Positions 8,158 to 17,275 are shown, counted from the stretch's first letter. The stretch: 64,000 bases of DNA from a bacterium D16-76 (GCA_009917445.1 QZEE01000005.1:85611-149610); one strand, 5' to 3'. Numbers and translations: made by a program. Notes: a model not told the origin generated them from the letters alone.

Positions 8158-9792
8158 GTGATCAGCATGCATAGCCGTTCGGCGCTGGAAAAAATCTTCC
8201 CGGATGGAGGAGAGTTCCGGGTGGAATACGAAAAGGGGAGCTGCCTGCGGGGGGAAGCCTTTGCCTGGCAGGTGGCCCTGAAATGGGACGGATGGGGCAC
8301 AAAGCCCCTGCGGGTGTGGGTGGAATCGCCCCTAAAGGAGCACACGGCCCTTTTCCGGGTGGGCAACGTGCCCTGCGAGCTGCCCGCCTACCCCGGGCAA
8401 CACGACAGCGACTATTTAAGCGTAAAGCCCGGGCTTTTCCCGGACCCGCTGTTCCCTATGGGGGAAGGGCTTGAAATCAACAGCTTTACCCAGACGGTGG
8501 TGTGGGTGGAGGTCACGGCGCCCGAGGGCTGGGAAGCCGGGGAATACCCTGTCACCCTGCGGGCTGAAGGGGAGGGCGAATCGGCCCAAAGCACCTTTAC
8601 ACTGGAAGTGGTGGGGGCAAAGCTGCCCCCGCAAAAGCTGCGCTACACCCAATGGTTGCATGGGGACTGCCTGGCCCAATGGTACCGTGTGCCTGTATAT
8701 GGGGACGAATACTGGAAGCTTTTGGGGCGCTACCTACGGGCCGCCGCCGAAGAGGGCATGGACACGGTGCTGACCCCGGTACTGACCCCGGCCCTGGACA
8801 CGGAGGTGGGGGCCGAACGGCTTTGCACCCAGCTTGTAAAAATCCGCAAAACCAAAAGCACCTATACCTTTGACTTTGCGGACCTTGCCCACTTTATCCG
8901 GGTGGCCCAGGAGGCGGGGATCGGGTATTTTGAAATCTCCCACCTGTTTACCCAGTGGGGGGCGGGGTTTGCCCCGGCCATCTACGCAAACGAAAACGGC
9001 GCCCGGGTGCGGTGCTTTGGCTGGGACACCCCGGCGGCCTCAAAGGAATACAAAGACTTTTTAGCCCAGCTGCTGCCGGCCTTGACCGCCTTTTTAAAGC
9101 GGGCGGGCTTGGAGGGCCGGGTGATCTTCCATATTTCGGACGAGCCCGAGGACAAGCACCTGGAAGCCTACCGGGAGGCCCGGGAAGCGGTGCTGCCATA
9201 CCTGGACGGCTTCCCCTTGTACGACGCTTTATCGGACACGGCCTATTTTGACAAGGGCCTGGTGGACCACCCCATTGCGGCCACCAACCACATAGAGGGC
9301 TTTTTGCAGCGGGAGGTGCCGGGCCTGTGGGCCTACACCTGCTGCAGCCAGAATGTGGACGTGGGCAACCGGTTTTTGGCTATGCCCTCTTACCGCAACC
9401 GCATACTGGGCTGGCAGCTGTACAAATATAAATGTGCGGGCTTTTTGCACTGGGGCTTCAATTTCTGGAACTCCCAATACTCCCGCAGCGCCATAGACCC
9501 TTATACCGTCACCGACGCGGGCCGGGCTTTCCCGGGGGGCGACCCCTTCTCGGTATACCCGGGGACGGATGGGCCGGTGAAGTCGCTGCGGATGAAGGTC
9601 TTCCACCACGCCCTGCAGGACCTGCGGGCGCTAGAGCTGCTGGAAGAGCTGGCCGGGCCGGAAGCGGTAAAGGGCCTGCCGGGGTTTGACCAGCTGACCT
9701 TTACTACCTACCCCCGGTCCCCGGGCAGCCTGCTTGCCTGGCGGGAGGCCGTGAACGGGGAGATCAACAAACGGGCGGGCGGCCCGGCTTAA
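8158..9792 (+). CDS. DUF4091 / GH123-like glycoside hydrolase
   Basis: About 544 residues. An N-terminal beta-sandwich region (1-150) precedes a TIM-barrel part containing HISDEPE. Adjacent Asp-Glu in that position is the catalytic pair of GH123 beta-N-acetylgalactosaminidases, which use substrate-assisted catalysis. The C-terminal WGFNFWNSQYS and GTDGP segments fit DUF4091. No signal peptide is seen, so it is probably cytosolic. A GTG at 8158 has AGAGAGGTG at good spacing; GTG 8149 is the alternative. Exact substrate not readable. Confidence 0.8.
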   Translation: MISMHSRSALEKIFPDGGEFRVEYEKGSCLRGEAFAWQVALKWDGWGTKPLRVWVESPLKEHTALFRVGNVPCELPAYPGQHDSDYLSVKPGLFPDPLFPMGEGLEINSFTQTVVWVEVTAPEGWEAGEYPVTLRAEGEGESAQSTFTLEVVGAKLPPQKLRYTQWLHGDCLAQWYRVPVYGDEYWKLLGRYLRAAAEEGMDTVLTPVLTPALDTEVGAERLCTQLVKIRKTKSTYTFDFADLAHFIRVAQEAGIGYFEISHLFTQWGAGFAPAIYANENGARVRCFGWDTPAASKEYKDFLAQLLPALTAFLKRAGLEGRVIFHISDEPEDKHLEAYREAREAVLPYLDGFPLYDALSDTAYFDKGLVDHPIAATNHIEGFLQREVPGLWAYTCCSQNVDVGNRFLAMPSYRNRILGWQLYKYKCAGFLHWGFNFWNSQYSRSAIDPYTVTDAGRAFPGGDPFSVYPGTDGPVKSLRMKVFHHALQDLRALELLEELAGPEAVKGLPGFDQLTFTTYPRSPGSLLAWREAVNGEINKRAGGPA

Positions 9793-9805
9793 AAGAGGAG
9801 GGCAT

Positions 9806-10192
9806 ATGGACAAGGTTTTCATCAAGGGGTTGGAGATTTTTGCCTACCACGGCGTAAACCCTGAGGAAAAACGGGACGGCCAGCCCTTTGTGCTGGACAT
9901 TACCCTGGCGGCAGACCTGGCACGGGCCCGGCAAAGCGACGACCTGGGGGACACGGTGAATTATGCCGGGGTGCGCAAGACCGTACAGCGGGCCTTTACG
10001 CAAGCCAAATATGACCTGATCGAGCGGGCGGCGCAGGTGGTGTGCGAAGCGGTGCTGGGGGAGTTCCCCCAGGTGGAGGCGGTCACTTTGCGGCTGAAAA
10101 AGCCCCAGGCCCCTATGAACGCGGTGTTTGACTATGCGGGGGTGGAAATCACCCTGAAACGGGAAGAATGGGAAAGGGGGGCGCTGGCGTGA
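9806..10192 (+). CDS. folB: Dihydroneopterin aldolase
   Basis: Cleaves dihydroneopterin to 6-hydroxymethyl-dihydropterin and glycolaldehyde in folate synthesis. 128 residues: GLEIFAYHGVNPEEK (substrate-site Tyr and conserved Gly-Val-x-x-x-E), VNYA, LIERAAQ and LKKPQAP are all family hallmarks. The ATG at 9806 follows AGAGGAG, 13 bp after the GH123-like gene. The end overlaps folK by a GTGA junction. Confidence 0.96.
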   Translation: MDKVFIKGLEIFAYHGVNPEEKRDGQPFVLDITLAADLARARQSDDLGDTVNYAGVRKTVQRAFTQAKYDLIERAAQVVCEAVLGEFPQVEAVTLRLKKPQAPMNAVFDYAGVEITLKREEWERGALA

Positions 10193-10671
10193 AAGCAGTA
10201 CTGGGCCTGGGGGGGAACCTGGGCAACCGGGAAGAAAACATGGCCGCAGCTGTAGAGGGGCTGGAAAAGCTGCCGAAAACCCGGGTGCTGGCTATGTCCA
10301 ACCTGTATGAGACGGCGGCTTTCGACGTGGCTTCGCCGCAGCCGGACTATTTAAACTGCTGCGTGCTGGTAGAAACAAAGCTGGCCCCGGAAGAGCTTTT
10401 AGAGCGCTGCCTAGCCTTGGAAACAAAGCTGGGCCGGGTGCGCACCGAGTACCACGGGGCGCGGACGGTGGACATTGACCTGCTGCTGTACGAGGGCTGC
10501 GAGAGGGCCACGGAGCGCCTGACTGTGCCCCACCCCCGCATACGGGAAAGGGCTTTTGTCATGACGCCGCTGTCGGATCTGTTCCCGGGGTGCGCGGCGG
10601 GGGTTTTTGGGTTTGATTTCCGGGAAGCGTACCAAAAGGCAGACAAGGGCGGCGTGCGCCTATATAAGTAA
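10189..10671 (+). CDS. folK: 6-hydroxymethyl-dihydropterin pyrophosphokinase
   Basis: Transfers pyrophosphate from ATP to hydroxymethyl-dihydropterin, making the FolP substrate. Motifs: GLGGNLGNRE, ARTVDIDLLLYEG (metal-binding Asp pair) and VPHPRIRERAFVMTPL. A GTG at 10189 overlapping the folB stop and preceded by a G-rich ribosome site is preferred over the earlier frame start at 10168, which lies inside folB. A hairpin terminator follows. Confidence 0.95.
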   Translation: MKAVLGLGGNLGNREENMAAAVEGLEKLPKTRVLAMSNLYETAAFDVASPQPDYLNCCVLVETKLAPEELLERCLALETKLGRVRTEYHGARTVDIDLLLYEGCERATERLTVPHPRIRERAFVMTPLSDLFPGCAAGVFGFDFREAYQKADKGGVRLYK

Positions 10672-10678
10672 TAAGAAT

Positions 10679-10703
10679 GGGCGGGGCTTGTGCCCCGCCC
10701 TTC
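10679..10703 (+). terminator. Rho-independent terminator after folB-folK
   Basis: GGGCGGGGC-ttgt-GCCCCGCCC followed by TTC; a 9-bp perfect GC stem with only a short T-run. Confidence 0.75.
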
Positions 10704-10854
10704 ATACAACCTTCACATAGCGGGTGTATGCTGTAGCCAGCATGCCTAAACAGGCAAAGTTTAGGGCCGCCCTTTTCAAAGGGTGGTGGGCCCAGGGCAA
10801 AGCCCTGGTGGGTTTGGGCAAAGCCCAATCCCCACGACGAAGGAGGGAAAACGG

Positions 10855-11535
10855 ATGTACCGTTTGCTGGTAGTGGACGATGAGGAAATGATACGCAAGC
10901 TGATACGGAAGTACGCGGAGTTTGAGGGGCACGAGGTTACGGAGGCGGAAAACGGTATGGAAGCCGTGGAGCTGGTGCGGCGGGACCCGGGGGCCTTTGA
11001 CCTGGCGGTTTTGGATGTGATGATGCCGGAGCTGGACGGGTTTTCGGCGGCGGGGGAGATACGGAAGGTGTCGCCTATGCCGGTGCTGATGCTTTCGGCC
11101 CGGGGGGAGGAATACGACCGGATACATGGCTTTGAGCTGGGGGTGGACGATTATGTGGTGAAGCCCTTCTCCCCTAAGGAATTGATGCTGCGGGTAAACG
11201 CCATTATGAACCGGGCCAAGCCCCGGGAGGCGGAAAAAAAGCGCAGCCTGGTGGAGATAGAGGGGCTCTGCATCAACTTTGACGCCCGGGTGGTCACGGT
11301 GGACGGGGAAAGGGCCAGCCTTTCGCCGAAGGAATATGAGCTTTTAAGCTACCTGGTGCAAAACCGGGGGCTGGCGCTTACCCGGGAGATGCTGATTACC
11401 AATGTGTGGGGGTATGACTTTTACGGCGACGACCGGACGCTGGACACCCATATCAAGCTGCTTAGGCGGTCGCTGGGGCCCTACAGCCGGTTTATTGTAA
11501 CCCTGCGGGGCGTAGGCTACCGCTTTGATCCATGA
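10855..11535 (+). CDS. OmpR/PhoB-type response regulator
   Basis: 226 residues. The receiver domain has the acidic pair D8/D9, phospho-acceptor D54 (AVLDVMMPEL) and K103 (VVKPFSPKE). The C-terminal winged helix has SPKEYELL, GYDFYGDDRTLDTHIKLLRR and the terminal GVGYRFDP. ATG 10855 follows AAGGAGGG; upstream frame extension is repeat-derived. Overlaps the histidine kinase by ATGA, so the two form a co-translated pair. The stimulus is unknown. Confidence 0.96.
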   Translation: MYRLLVVDDEEMIRKLIRKYAEFEGHEVTEAENGMEAVELVRRDPGAFDLAVLDVMMPELDGFSAAGEIRKVSPMPVLMLSARGEEYDRIHGFELGVDDYVVKPFSPKELMLRVNAIMNRAKPREAEKKRSLVEIEGLCINFDARVVTVDGERASLSPKEYELLSYLVQNRGLALTREMLITNVWGYDFYGDDRTLDTHIKLLRRSLGPYSRFIVTLRGVGYRFDP

Positions 11536-13004
11536 GGGGCGCCAGGAAGGAACGGCAAAAGGGGCAGAGGCGGCTGCCGGGGTTCCAGGCGCAGATTACG
11601 GCGGGGTTCTGCCTGTTTGCGCTGCTGAGCCTGGGCCTGCTGTGGATGCTGCAAACCGTGCTGCTGAACCCCTTTTACCAGGCCATTAAGACCGGGGAGG
11701 CCAGGGGCATTGCAGAGTCTATTGTGAAAAACATTGACAGCCAGGAGCTGGACACCCTGGCCTATGACACCTGCGTGCGCACGGGGGTAAGTATTTTTAT
11801 CACAGACCCTATTGGCCGCAGCCTGGTGGTCTGCCGCCAGAGCTTTAAGGGCAGCCTGGTGGCGGACATGGGGCGCTTGGAGCGCATGGCCATCTTTGAA
11901 AAGGTGAACCTGATGGGGGGCTCTTATACCGAGGCCTTTACTTCCCGTACCGGGGCGGGGCTCATTTTAATTGGGCGGGTGGCGCCTACGGGCGGGGGCG
12001 ACCACTGGCTGGTGCTGGTGGAATCGGAGATTACCCCGGTGGACGCCACGGTGGACACCCTGCGGGTGCAGCTTTTGTGCGTCACCCTGGTGATGCTGCT
12101 GCTGGGCACGGCCCTGGCGGCGCTTTTGGCCAGGCGCATGGCCGGGCCCCTTACGGCTATGAGCCAGTCGGCCAAACGGCTGGGGCAGGGGGATTATTCC
12201 ATCCGCTTTGCGCCCCAGGGGGCCAGGGAGGTAAGCGATTTGGCCCATACCCTCAACTACGCGGCCGGGGAGCTTTCTAAGGTAGACCAGCTGCGCCGGG
12301 AGCTGCTGGCCAATGTCTCCCACGACCTGCGCACGCCGCTGACCATGATAAAGGGCTATGCGGAGGTTATGCGGGACCTGCCAGGGGAAAACACCCCGGA
12401 AAACGTACAGGTAATTATAGAAGAGGCCGAAAGGCTTACAAGCCTGGTAAACGACCTGCTGGACCTTTCCCGGCTGGAAGCCGGGGCGGTGGGGCTTACC
12501 CTGGCGCCCTTTGACCTGACGGCCTGCATACAGGAGATTTTGGGCCGCTACGGGAAGCTGGCGGACTACCGGTTCCCCTTCCAGTTTGAGGGCCCGGCCT
12601 GGGTAGAGGCGGACAAGCTGAAAATCTCCCAGGTGCTGTACAACCTGGTAAACAACGCCATCCACTACGCAGGTCCCGACAAGACCATTTCCCTGCGCCA
12701 GACAGTGGAGGGCGGGAACGTCCGGGTAAGCGTGACGGACACCGGCGAGGGCATACCCCCGGACAAGCTGAAGGACATTTGGGACCGCTACTACAAGGTG
12801 GACAAGGAGCACCGCCGGGCCCAGGTAGGCACCGGTCTGGGGCTCTCTATTGTAAAAAATATATTAGAGCTCCACGGCGGCGCTTACGGCGTAGAAAGCA
12901 CCTTGGGCCAGGGCAGCACCTTCTGGTTCCAGCTGCCGGCCGTGGGGCCTGGGGGGCAAAACCTTGGGGCTCTGGTCTCGTCTGCCGACTCGGTCGGTTG
13001 CTGA
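11532..13004 (+). CDS. Membrane sensor histidine kinase
   Basis: 490 residues: a cytoplasmic basic N-terminus, TM1 about 22-45, an extracytoplasmic domain of about 135 residues, TM2 about 180-200 and a HAMP linker. HisKA follows with H264 (NVSHDLRTPLT), then HATPase_c with NLVNNAIHYAG, DTGEGIP and GTGLGLSIVKNI. Partner of the preceding response regulator. The natural end is near WFQLPA; the final 20 or so residues are encoded by a dispersed intergenic repeat that supplies the stop codon. Confidence 0.96.
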   Translation: MRGARKERQKGQRRLPGFQAQITAGFCLFALLSLGLLWMLQTVLLNPFYQAIKTGEARGIAESIVKNIDSQELDTLAYDTCVRTGVSIFITDPIGRSLVVCRQSFKGSLVADMGRLERMAIFEKVNLMGGSYTEAFTSRTGAGLILIGRVAPTGGGDHWLVLVESEITPVDATVDTLRVQLLCVTLVMLLLGTALAALLARRMAGPLTAMSQSAKRLGQGDYSIRFAPQGAREVSDLAHTLNYAAGELSKVDQLRRELLANVSHDLRTPLTMIKGYAEVMRDLPGENTPENVQVIIEEAERLTSLVNDLLDLSRLEAGAVGLTLAPFDLTACIQEILGRYGKLADYRFPFQFEGPAWVEADKLKISQVLYNLVNNAIHYAGPDKTISLRQTVEGGNVRVSVTDTGEGIPPDKLKDIWDRYYKVDKEHRRAQVGTGLGLSIVKNILELHGGAYGVESTLGQGSTFWFQLPAVGPGGQNLGALVSSADSVGC

Positions 13005-13043
13005 ATGCGTCCCACCGGGACGCCGCAACCCCCATCCCCGCCA
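12961..13043 (+). repeat. Dispersed hairpin repeat, family A copy
   Basis: Contains GTCTCGTCTGCCGACTCGG then GTTGCTG...CGCAAC, an extended hairpin. Same family as 15395-15495, 23330-23412, 30655-30760 and 33040-33150. It overlaps the last codons of the histidine kinase gene. Confidence 0.8.
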
Positions 13044-13147
13044 GAGGGGGGAACCCTCTCTGGACTCCCTTCCCATTAGGGGGCGGGCCGGGGGTAGGCG
13101 GTACCGCGGCGGACGTTTTTTCAAATTATAACAGAGGAGGAATTTTT

Positions 13148-14068
13148 ATGCGGGCTAAGACGTTATCTCGGGACGGGGTTATTGGGATTTGCTCGCCCAG
13201 CCATGTGCCGCTTTATGAGGCGGCGCCCGGGCAGGAGATACCTTGGAGCCGGGAGTATAAGAACATTATCGGGAACATGGAGCAGGAAGGGTTCCGGGTG
13301 GTGCGGGGCCAGAACCTTTACAAAGATACCTGGGGGTATTTGGCGGCGGATACGGAACGGGCGGCGGATTTGAACCAGCTGGCTGGGGATGGGGATGTAG
13401 AGTATATTTTGTTTGGCGGGGGCGAGGGGAGCCCGGAGCTTTTGCCTTATTTGGATTTTGGCTTGTTTAAGGGGAACCCTAAGCGTGTGTGCAGCTATAG
13501 CGACGGCACTACCCTTTTAAACGCTATTTGGGCTAACACGGGGCTAGAGACGTATTATGGGCAGGACCCTACCCTGTTTACCGGCTGGACGGATTACAAC
13601 CGCCGGCATTTTGAGGGGCATATTTTAAGCGACAGCATGGCTGTGCATGAGAAAAACTCCCCCTGGCTGGTTTTGAACCCTGGCGTGGGGGAAGGGGTGC
13701 TTTGCGGCGGGTATACCATGAATTTCGCGCTTTTGCTGGGGTCGGGGTATTTCCCGGTGGACTTGGGGGAGCCGCACATCCTGTTTTTGGAGGACCATGA
13801 GAAGTTTGGGGATGAGGCCCACGTAAGCTCCATGCTGGCCTGTATAGAGCAGAGCCCCTTTATGAAGACGGTGAGGGGGCTGGTCTTCGGCCATTTTGCC
13901 GGCCACCCCTGCCCGGGCCTTTACGCCCGCTTAAATCTTTTGGGGCAGCGGCACCATATACCCGTGGTGTACTGCGACGATTTCGGCCACGGGGAAAACC
14001 ACGCCGTTCTGCCCATTGGCCGGGCGGCCAGGCTGGATGCGGATAAGGCTGCTTTGTCGTATTTATAG
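13148..14068 (+). CDS. S66 family LD-carboxypeptidase
   Basis: 306 residues. S66 serine peptidases cut the L-Lys/DAP-D-Ala bond of murein tetrapeptides in cell-wall recycling; some members (MccF) instead inactivate microcin-type nucleotidyl peptides. The nucleophile elbow is CSYSDGTTLL; FLEDHE carries the Glu and FGHGENHAVLPIG the His. ATG 13148 follows GAGGAGG with A/T-rich spacing. No signal peptide. Wall recycling or peptide detoxification are both possible. Confidence 0.9.
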   Translation: MRAKTLSRDGVIGICSPSHVPLYEAAPGQEIPWSREYKNIIGNMEQEGFRVVRGQNLYKDTWGYLAADTERAADLNQLAGDGDVEYILFGGGEGSPELLPYLDFGLFKGNPKRVCSYSDGTTLLNAIWANTGLETYYGQDPTLFTGWTDYNRRHFEGHILSDSMAVHEKNSPWLVLNPGVGEGVLCGGYTMNFALLLGSGYFPVDLGEPHILFLEDHEKFGDEAHVSSMLACIEQSPFMKTVRGLVFGHFAGHPCPGLYARLNLLGQRHHIPVVYCDDFGHGENHAVLPIGRAARLDADKAALSYL

Positions 14069-14112
14069 CGTTATGGCGGGGCTCTTGTTTGGGGCTTCGG
14101 GAAAGGGGGCTT

Positions 14113-14400
14113 ATGGAAAAGAAGGTCTACCGGTTTCAGGCGCTGATTGAGCCGGTGCCGAAAAAGGGCGGGGCTTTTGTCCGGTTCCCTTATGACATCC
14201 GGCAGGAGTTTGGCAAGGGCCGGGTAAAGGTGGCCGCGGCCTTTGACGGGGAACCTTACCAGGGCAGCCTTGTGAACATGGGCGTGAAAAACCCGGATGG
14301 GTCTATCTGCTATATTTTGGGCGTGCGGAAGGATATACGGGATAAAATTGGGAAGCAGCCCGGGGATATGGTAGAAGTCACCCTGGAGGCGCTGGTGTGA
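14113..14400 (+). CDS. DUF1905 domain protein
   Basis: 95 residues with the DUF1905 beta-barrel pattern: VRFPYDIRQEFGKGRVKV, then YILGVRKDIRDKIGKQPGD near the C-terminus. Function of the family is unknown. ATG 14113 follows GAAAGGGGG. Lies 44 bp after the S66 gene and probably shares its transcript. Confidence 0.85.
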   Translation: MEKKVYRFQALIEPVPKKGGAFVRFPYDIRQEFGKGRVKVAAAFDGEPYQGSLVNMGVKNPDGSICYILGVRKDIRDKIGKQPGDMVEVTLEALV

Positions 14401-14441
14401 GGGCCGGGCTTTTTCCGGCTAAAGATTCTGCGAAAAATACC

Positions 14442-14518
14442 AGAGTCTGTTTTAAAACTCCGAAGCGCCGTCTTTACGTCTAAAATCCTGGCATTTCTCC
14501 GGATTAAAAATAGGCTCT
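14442..14518. mobile_element. 77-bp MITE-like element
   Basis: Terminal inverted repeats AGAGTCTGTTTTAAA at the left and TTAAAAATAGGCTCT at the right (right end reversed: AGAGCCTATTTTTAA). The same end sequence class bounds the 163-bp element at 42338-42500 and the IS5-type remnant ending near 48431. No coding capacity; probably mobilised in trans. Confidence 0.65.
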
Positions 14519-14564
14519 AGGAAAGGAACGGTACGGGGCCTTTGTAAAACTTTGGCGGCCCTGG

Positions 14565-14593
14565 TTGATTCGCCGGGGGGAGTGTGGTATACT
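14565..14593 (+). promoter_or_regulatory. Sigma-A promoter
   Basis: TTGATT (14565-14570), 17-bp spacer, TATACT (14588-14593); start codon of the P-loop protein 30 bp further on. Confidence 0.75.
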
Positions 14594-14622
14594 TTGTCTG
14601 TATGTGGAATGGAGGAGAAGGC

Positions 14623-15291
14623 ATGGCCGTAACACTGGCAGGCAACCTGCTCAAACATATTTTCCGGCAGGCTTATTTTATTAACGGCACAGCTTACGCG
14701 GGGAAATCTACCATGGTAAAAAGGCTGGCGGAAAAGCATAAGGGCATCTGCTGCGGCGAAAACTATCACGATATCTTTATGGAGGCGGCCGACCCGGAGC
14801 ACCAGCCGGCCCTGTCTTACTTTCAGACTATGGGGAGCTGGCAGGAGTTTATCAGCCGCACCCCGGCCGAATACGCCCGGTGGATGGACGATTGCAGCCG
14901 GGAAGCGGCTGAGCTGGAAATCATACGGCTGATACAGCTGGCCGAGGCCGGGAAAAAGATGTTTGTGGACACCAACATCCCGTTGGATATGCTTAGGGAG
15001 ATTGCCAGCCCCGGCCATGTGGCGGTTCTGCTGGCGCCGCCCAGCACCTCGGTAGAGCGGTTCTTCCAGCGGGGCGACCCGGAAAAGCTGTTTTTGCTGG
15101 AACAAATCCGCAAGGCGCCAGACCCCGACGGGGCTACGGAAAACTTCCGGGCGTGCCTGGCGGAGATAAACAGCCCCCAGCGGTACCGGGCTTTTGAAGA
15201 AGCCGGGTTCTTTACCCTGGTGCGCGACGAGGGGCGCACGGCGGAAGAGACCTTGGGGATTTTGGAGAAATATTTCGGTTTGGAAAATTAG
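14623..15291 (+). CDS. P-loop nucleotide-binding kinase-like protein
   Basis: 222 residues. A Walker A motif NGTAYAGKST (residues 21-30) sits in the AAA/adenylate-kinase-like P-loop fold; a second conserved acidic strand is KKMFVDTN. Similar small proteins are annotated as shikimate/uridine-kinase-like, but no substrate motif can be read. ATG 14623 has GGAGGAG at 8 nt. Monocistronic from its own promoter. Confidence 0.75.
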   Translation: MAVTLAGNLLKHIFRQAYFINGTAYAGKSTMVKRLAEKHKGICCGENYHDIFMEAADPEHQPALSYFQTMGSWQEFISRTPAEYARWMDDCSREAAELEIIRLIQLAEAGKKMFVDTNIPLDMLREIASPGHVAVLLAPPSTSVERFFQRGDPEKLFLLEQIRKAPDPDGATENFRACLAEINSPQRYRAFEEAGFFTLVRDEGRTAEETLGILEKYFGLEN

Positions 15292-15394
15292 GGCTTGTTT
15301 GAAAATAGGGAGATGCCGGGAGAGTGTCTAAGGCAAAAGTTTCGTCCACCTTTTCAAAGGTGGGCAAACGCAAACGCTGCGCGTTAGCGTTGCT

Positions 15395-15495
15395 TCGGGG
15401 TTCTTAGGGGTTGCTGCGTGCCAGTGGCACGCGTCCAGCAACCGACCGAGCCGGCAGGCGAGACGAAACCCCTAAGCCGCCGGAGGCACAATGCG
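15395..15495 (-). repeat. Dispersed hairpin repeat, family A copy (reverse)
   Basis: Long hairpin GGTTGCTG-cg-TGCCAGTGGCACG...CAGCAACC next to CGACCGAGCCGGCAGGCG and GCCGCCGGAGGC. Reverse orientation relative to 12961, 23330 and 30655. Occupies most of the gap between the P-loop gene and the Mrp gene. Confidence 0.8.
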
Positions 15496-15549
15496 GTTGG
15501 GCGTTTCGGGCAGGCCCTAGAATATGAAAATAAAAGGAGACGGAATAAC

Positions 15550-16386
15550 ATGAGCGAGATGGAAAACTGCACGCATGACTGCTCGACCTGCGGGGAGAAC
15601 TGCCCCAGCCGGGAGGGCCCCCAGAGCTTTTTGGAGAAAACGAACGATTTGAGCCATGTGAAAAAGGTCATTGGCGTGGTGAGCGGCAAGGGCGGCGTGG
15701 GCAAGTCTTTGGTGACTTCCCTGCTGGCTACCACCCTGCGCCGGCGGGAGCTGGCCGTGGGCATTTTGGACGCGGATATTACGGGGCCTTCTATCCCCAA
15801 GTGCTTTGGGCTTAAGGGCAAATGCATGGCCGATGAGAACGGCATGTACCCTATGGACACCAAGACCGGGGTAAAGGTCATGAGTATTAACCTGCTTTTG
15901 GACGAGGAAACAACCCCAGTGGTGTGGCGGGGGCCGGTGATTGCCGGGGCCATTAAGCAGTTTTGGACGGATGTGGTGTGGGGCGATGTGGACTACATGT
16001 TTGTGGACATGCCCCCCGGCACCGGCGACGCGCCTTTGACGGTGTTCCAGAGCCTGCCTTTGGCGGGGATCATCATCGTGACGTCGCCCCAGGAGCTGGT
16101 GTCCATGATCGTCTCGAAGGCCGTGGAGATGGCGAAGATGATGGACGTGCCCGTGCTGGGCCTGGTGGAAAACATGAGCTATGTGCAGTGCCCGGACTGC
16201 GGCAAGCCCTTCTCTGTCTTTGGGGAAAGCCATATTGAGGAAGTGGCGGCCAAGTACGCGCTGCCGGTACTGGGCAAGCTGCCCCTGGACCCCAAGCTGG
16301 CCGCGGCCTGCGACCAGGGGTCTATTGAGCTGTTTGACGGGGATTGGCTGGACGAAGCGGCCAATACCATTGAAAAGGCGGAGTAA
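15550..16386 (+). CDS. Mrp/NBP35-type Fe-S cluster carrier ATPase
   Basis: 278 residues. The deviant Walker A GKGGVGKS of the ParA/MinD/Mrp group, DADITGPS, and DMPPGTGD, the Mrp signature. A CPDCG pair sits in the cluster-binding C-terminal region. The N-terminal extension is cysteine-rich (CTHDCSTCGENC), as in many clostridial Mrp proteins. It likely delivers Fe-S clusters to target proteins. ATG 15550 follows AAAGGAGA. Confidence 0.93.
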   Translation: MSEMENCTHDCSTCGENCPSREGPQSFLEKTNDLSHVKKVIGVVSGKGGVGKSLVTSLLATTLRRRELAVGILDADITGPSIPKCFGLKGKCMADENGMYPMDTKTGVKVMSINLLLDEETTPVVWRGPVIAGAIKQFWTDVVWGDVDYMFVDMPPGTGDAPLTVFQSLPLAGIIIVTSPQELVSMIVSKAVEMAKMMDVPVLGLVENMSYVQCPDCGKPFSVFGESHIEEVAAKYALPVLGKLPLDPKLAAACDQGSIELFDGDWLDEAANTIEKAE

Positions 16387-16391
16387 ATGTT

Positions 16392-17264
16392 ATGCTGGAG
16401 ATAAAAAACGGGCGCTTTACCGCCCAGGTGGACCCGGCGGGGGCCCAGATCGTTTCTTTACAGGATGGGGGCCGAGAGCTTTTGTGGACCGGCGACCCCG
16501 CTTACTGGCACGAGCACGCCCCGGTGCTGTTCCCCATTGTGGGGGCTTTGCGGGACGGGCGGGTGAAGATCAAGGGCCAGTGGTTTGAGATGGCCCGCCA
16601 CGGCTTTGCCAAGCGCATGGGGTTTGCTGTGGACGGGCAGACCGGAAGCGCTGTTTCCTTGACCCTGCGGGCTGACGGGGAGACCAAAAAGCAGTACCCC
16701 TTTGACTTTGCCCTGACTGTGGCCTACATCCTGAATGAAGACGGGTACTCCACCCAGTTTACCGTGGAGAACACAGGGAAGGAGCCTTTGCCCTTTGCCA
16801 TTGGCGGGCACCCGGGGTTTAACCTGCCGATGGAAGAGGGGGCCCGGTTTGAGGATTACACCATACAGTTTGAGAAGGACGAGGACCAGGTGTGCCCTAC
16901 CGTCCATATGGATACGGGGCTTTTGGATTATGAGCGCCTGGGCTTTGCGCTGAAGGGCCGGGAAATCCCCCTGCGGCACAGCTTGTTTTACGGGGACGCG
17001 CTGGTGTTCCGGCATTTGAACTCCCGCCGGGTGCGCCTGGTGAACAAGTCTACGGGCCGGGGGGTCGAGATGTACTTTGGCAGCGAGTTCCCCATGCTGG
17101 GGATTTGGTCGGCCCAAAACGACGGGCCTTATGTATGCCTGGAGCCCTGGACCGGCTGCGCCACCTTGACCACAGAGGGGGATGAATTGACAGAGAAGTT
17201 TAACATGCTGGCTATTGAGCCGGGCACGAAATATTCCTTTTGCTTTACGGTGCGGGTGCTGTGA
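16392..17264 (+). CDS. Aldose 1-epimerase family protein (LacX-like)
   Basis: 290 residues with the galactose mutarotase beta-sandwich pattern: ARHGFAK (His), AIGGHPGFNLP (catalytic His) and CLEPWTG (catalytic Glu region). It interconverts alpha and beta anomers of a hexose or hexose phosphate. The ATG is 5 bp after the mrp stop, so probably co-transcribed. A bidirectional terminator follows. Confidence 0.9.
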   Translation: MLEIKNGRFTAQVDPAGAQIVSLQDGGRELLWTGDPAYWHEHAPVLFPIVGALRDGRVKIKGQWFEMARHGFAKRMGFAVDGQTGSAVSLTLRADGETKKQYPFDFALTVAYILNEDGYSTQFTVENTGKEPLPFAIGGHPGFNLPMEEGARFEDYTIQFEKDEDQVCPTVHMDTGLLDYERLGFALKGREIPLRHSLFYGDALVFRHLNSRRVRLVNKSTGRGVEMYFGSEFPMLGIWSAQNDGPYVCLEPWTGCATLTTEGDELTEKFNMLAIEPGTKYSFCFTVRVL

Positions 17265-17275
17265 CAGCCCGCAAA

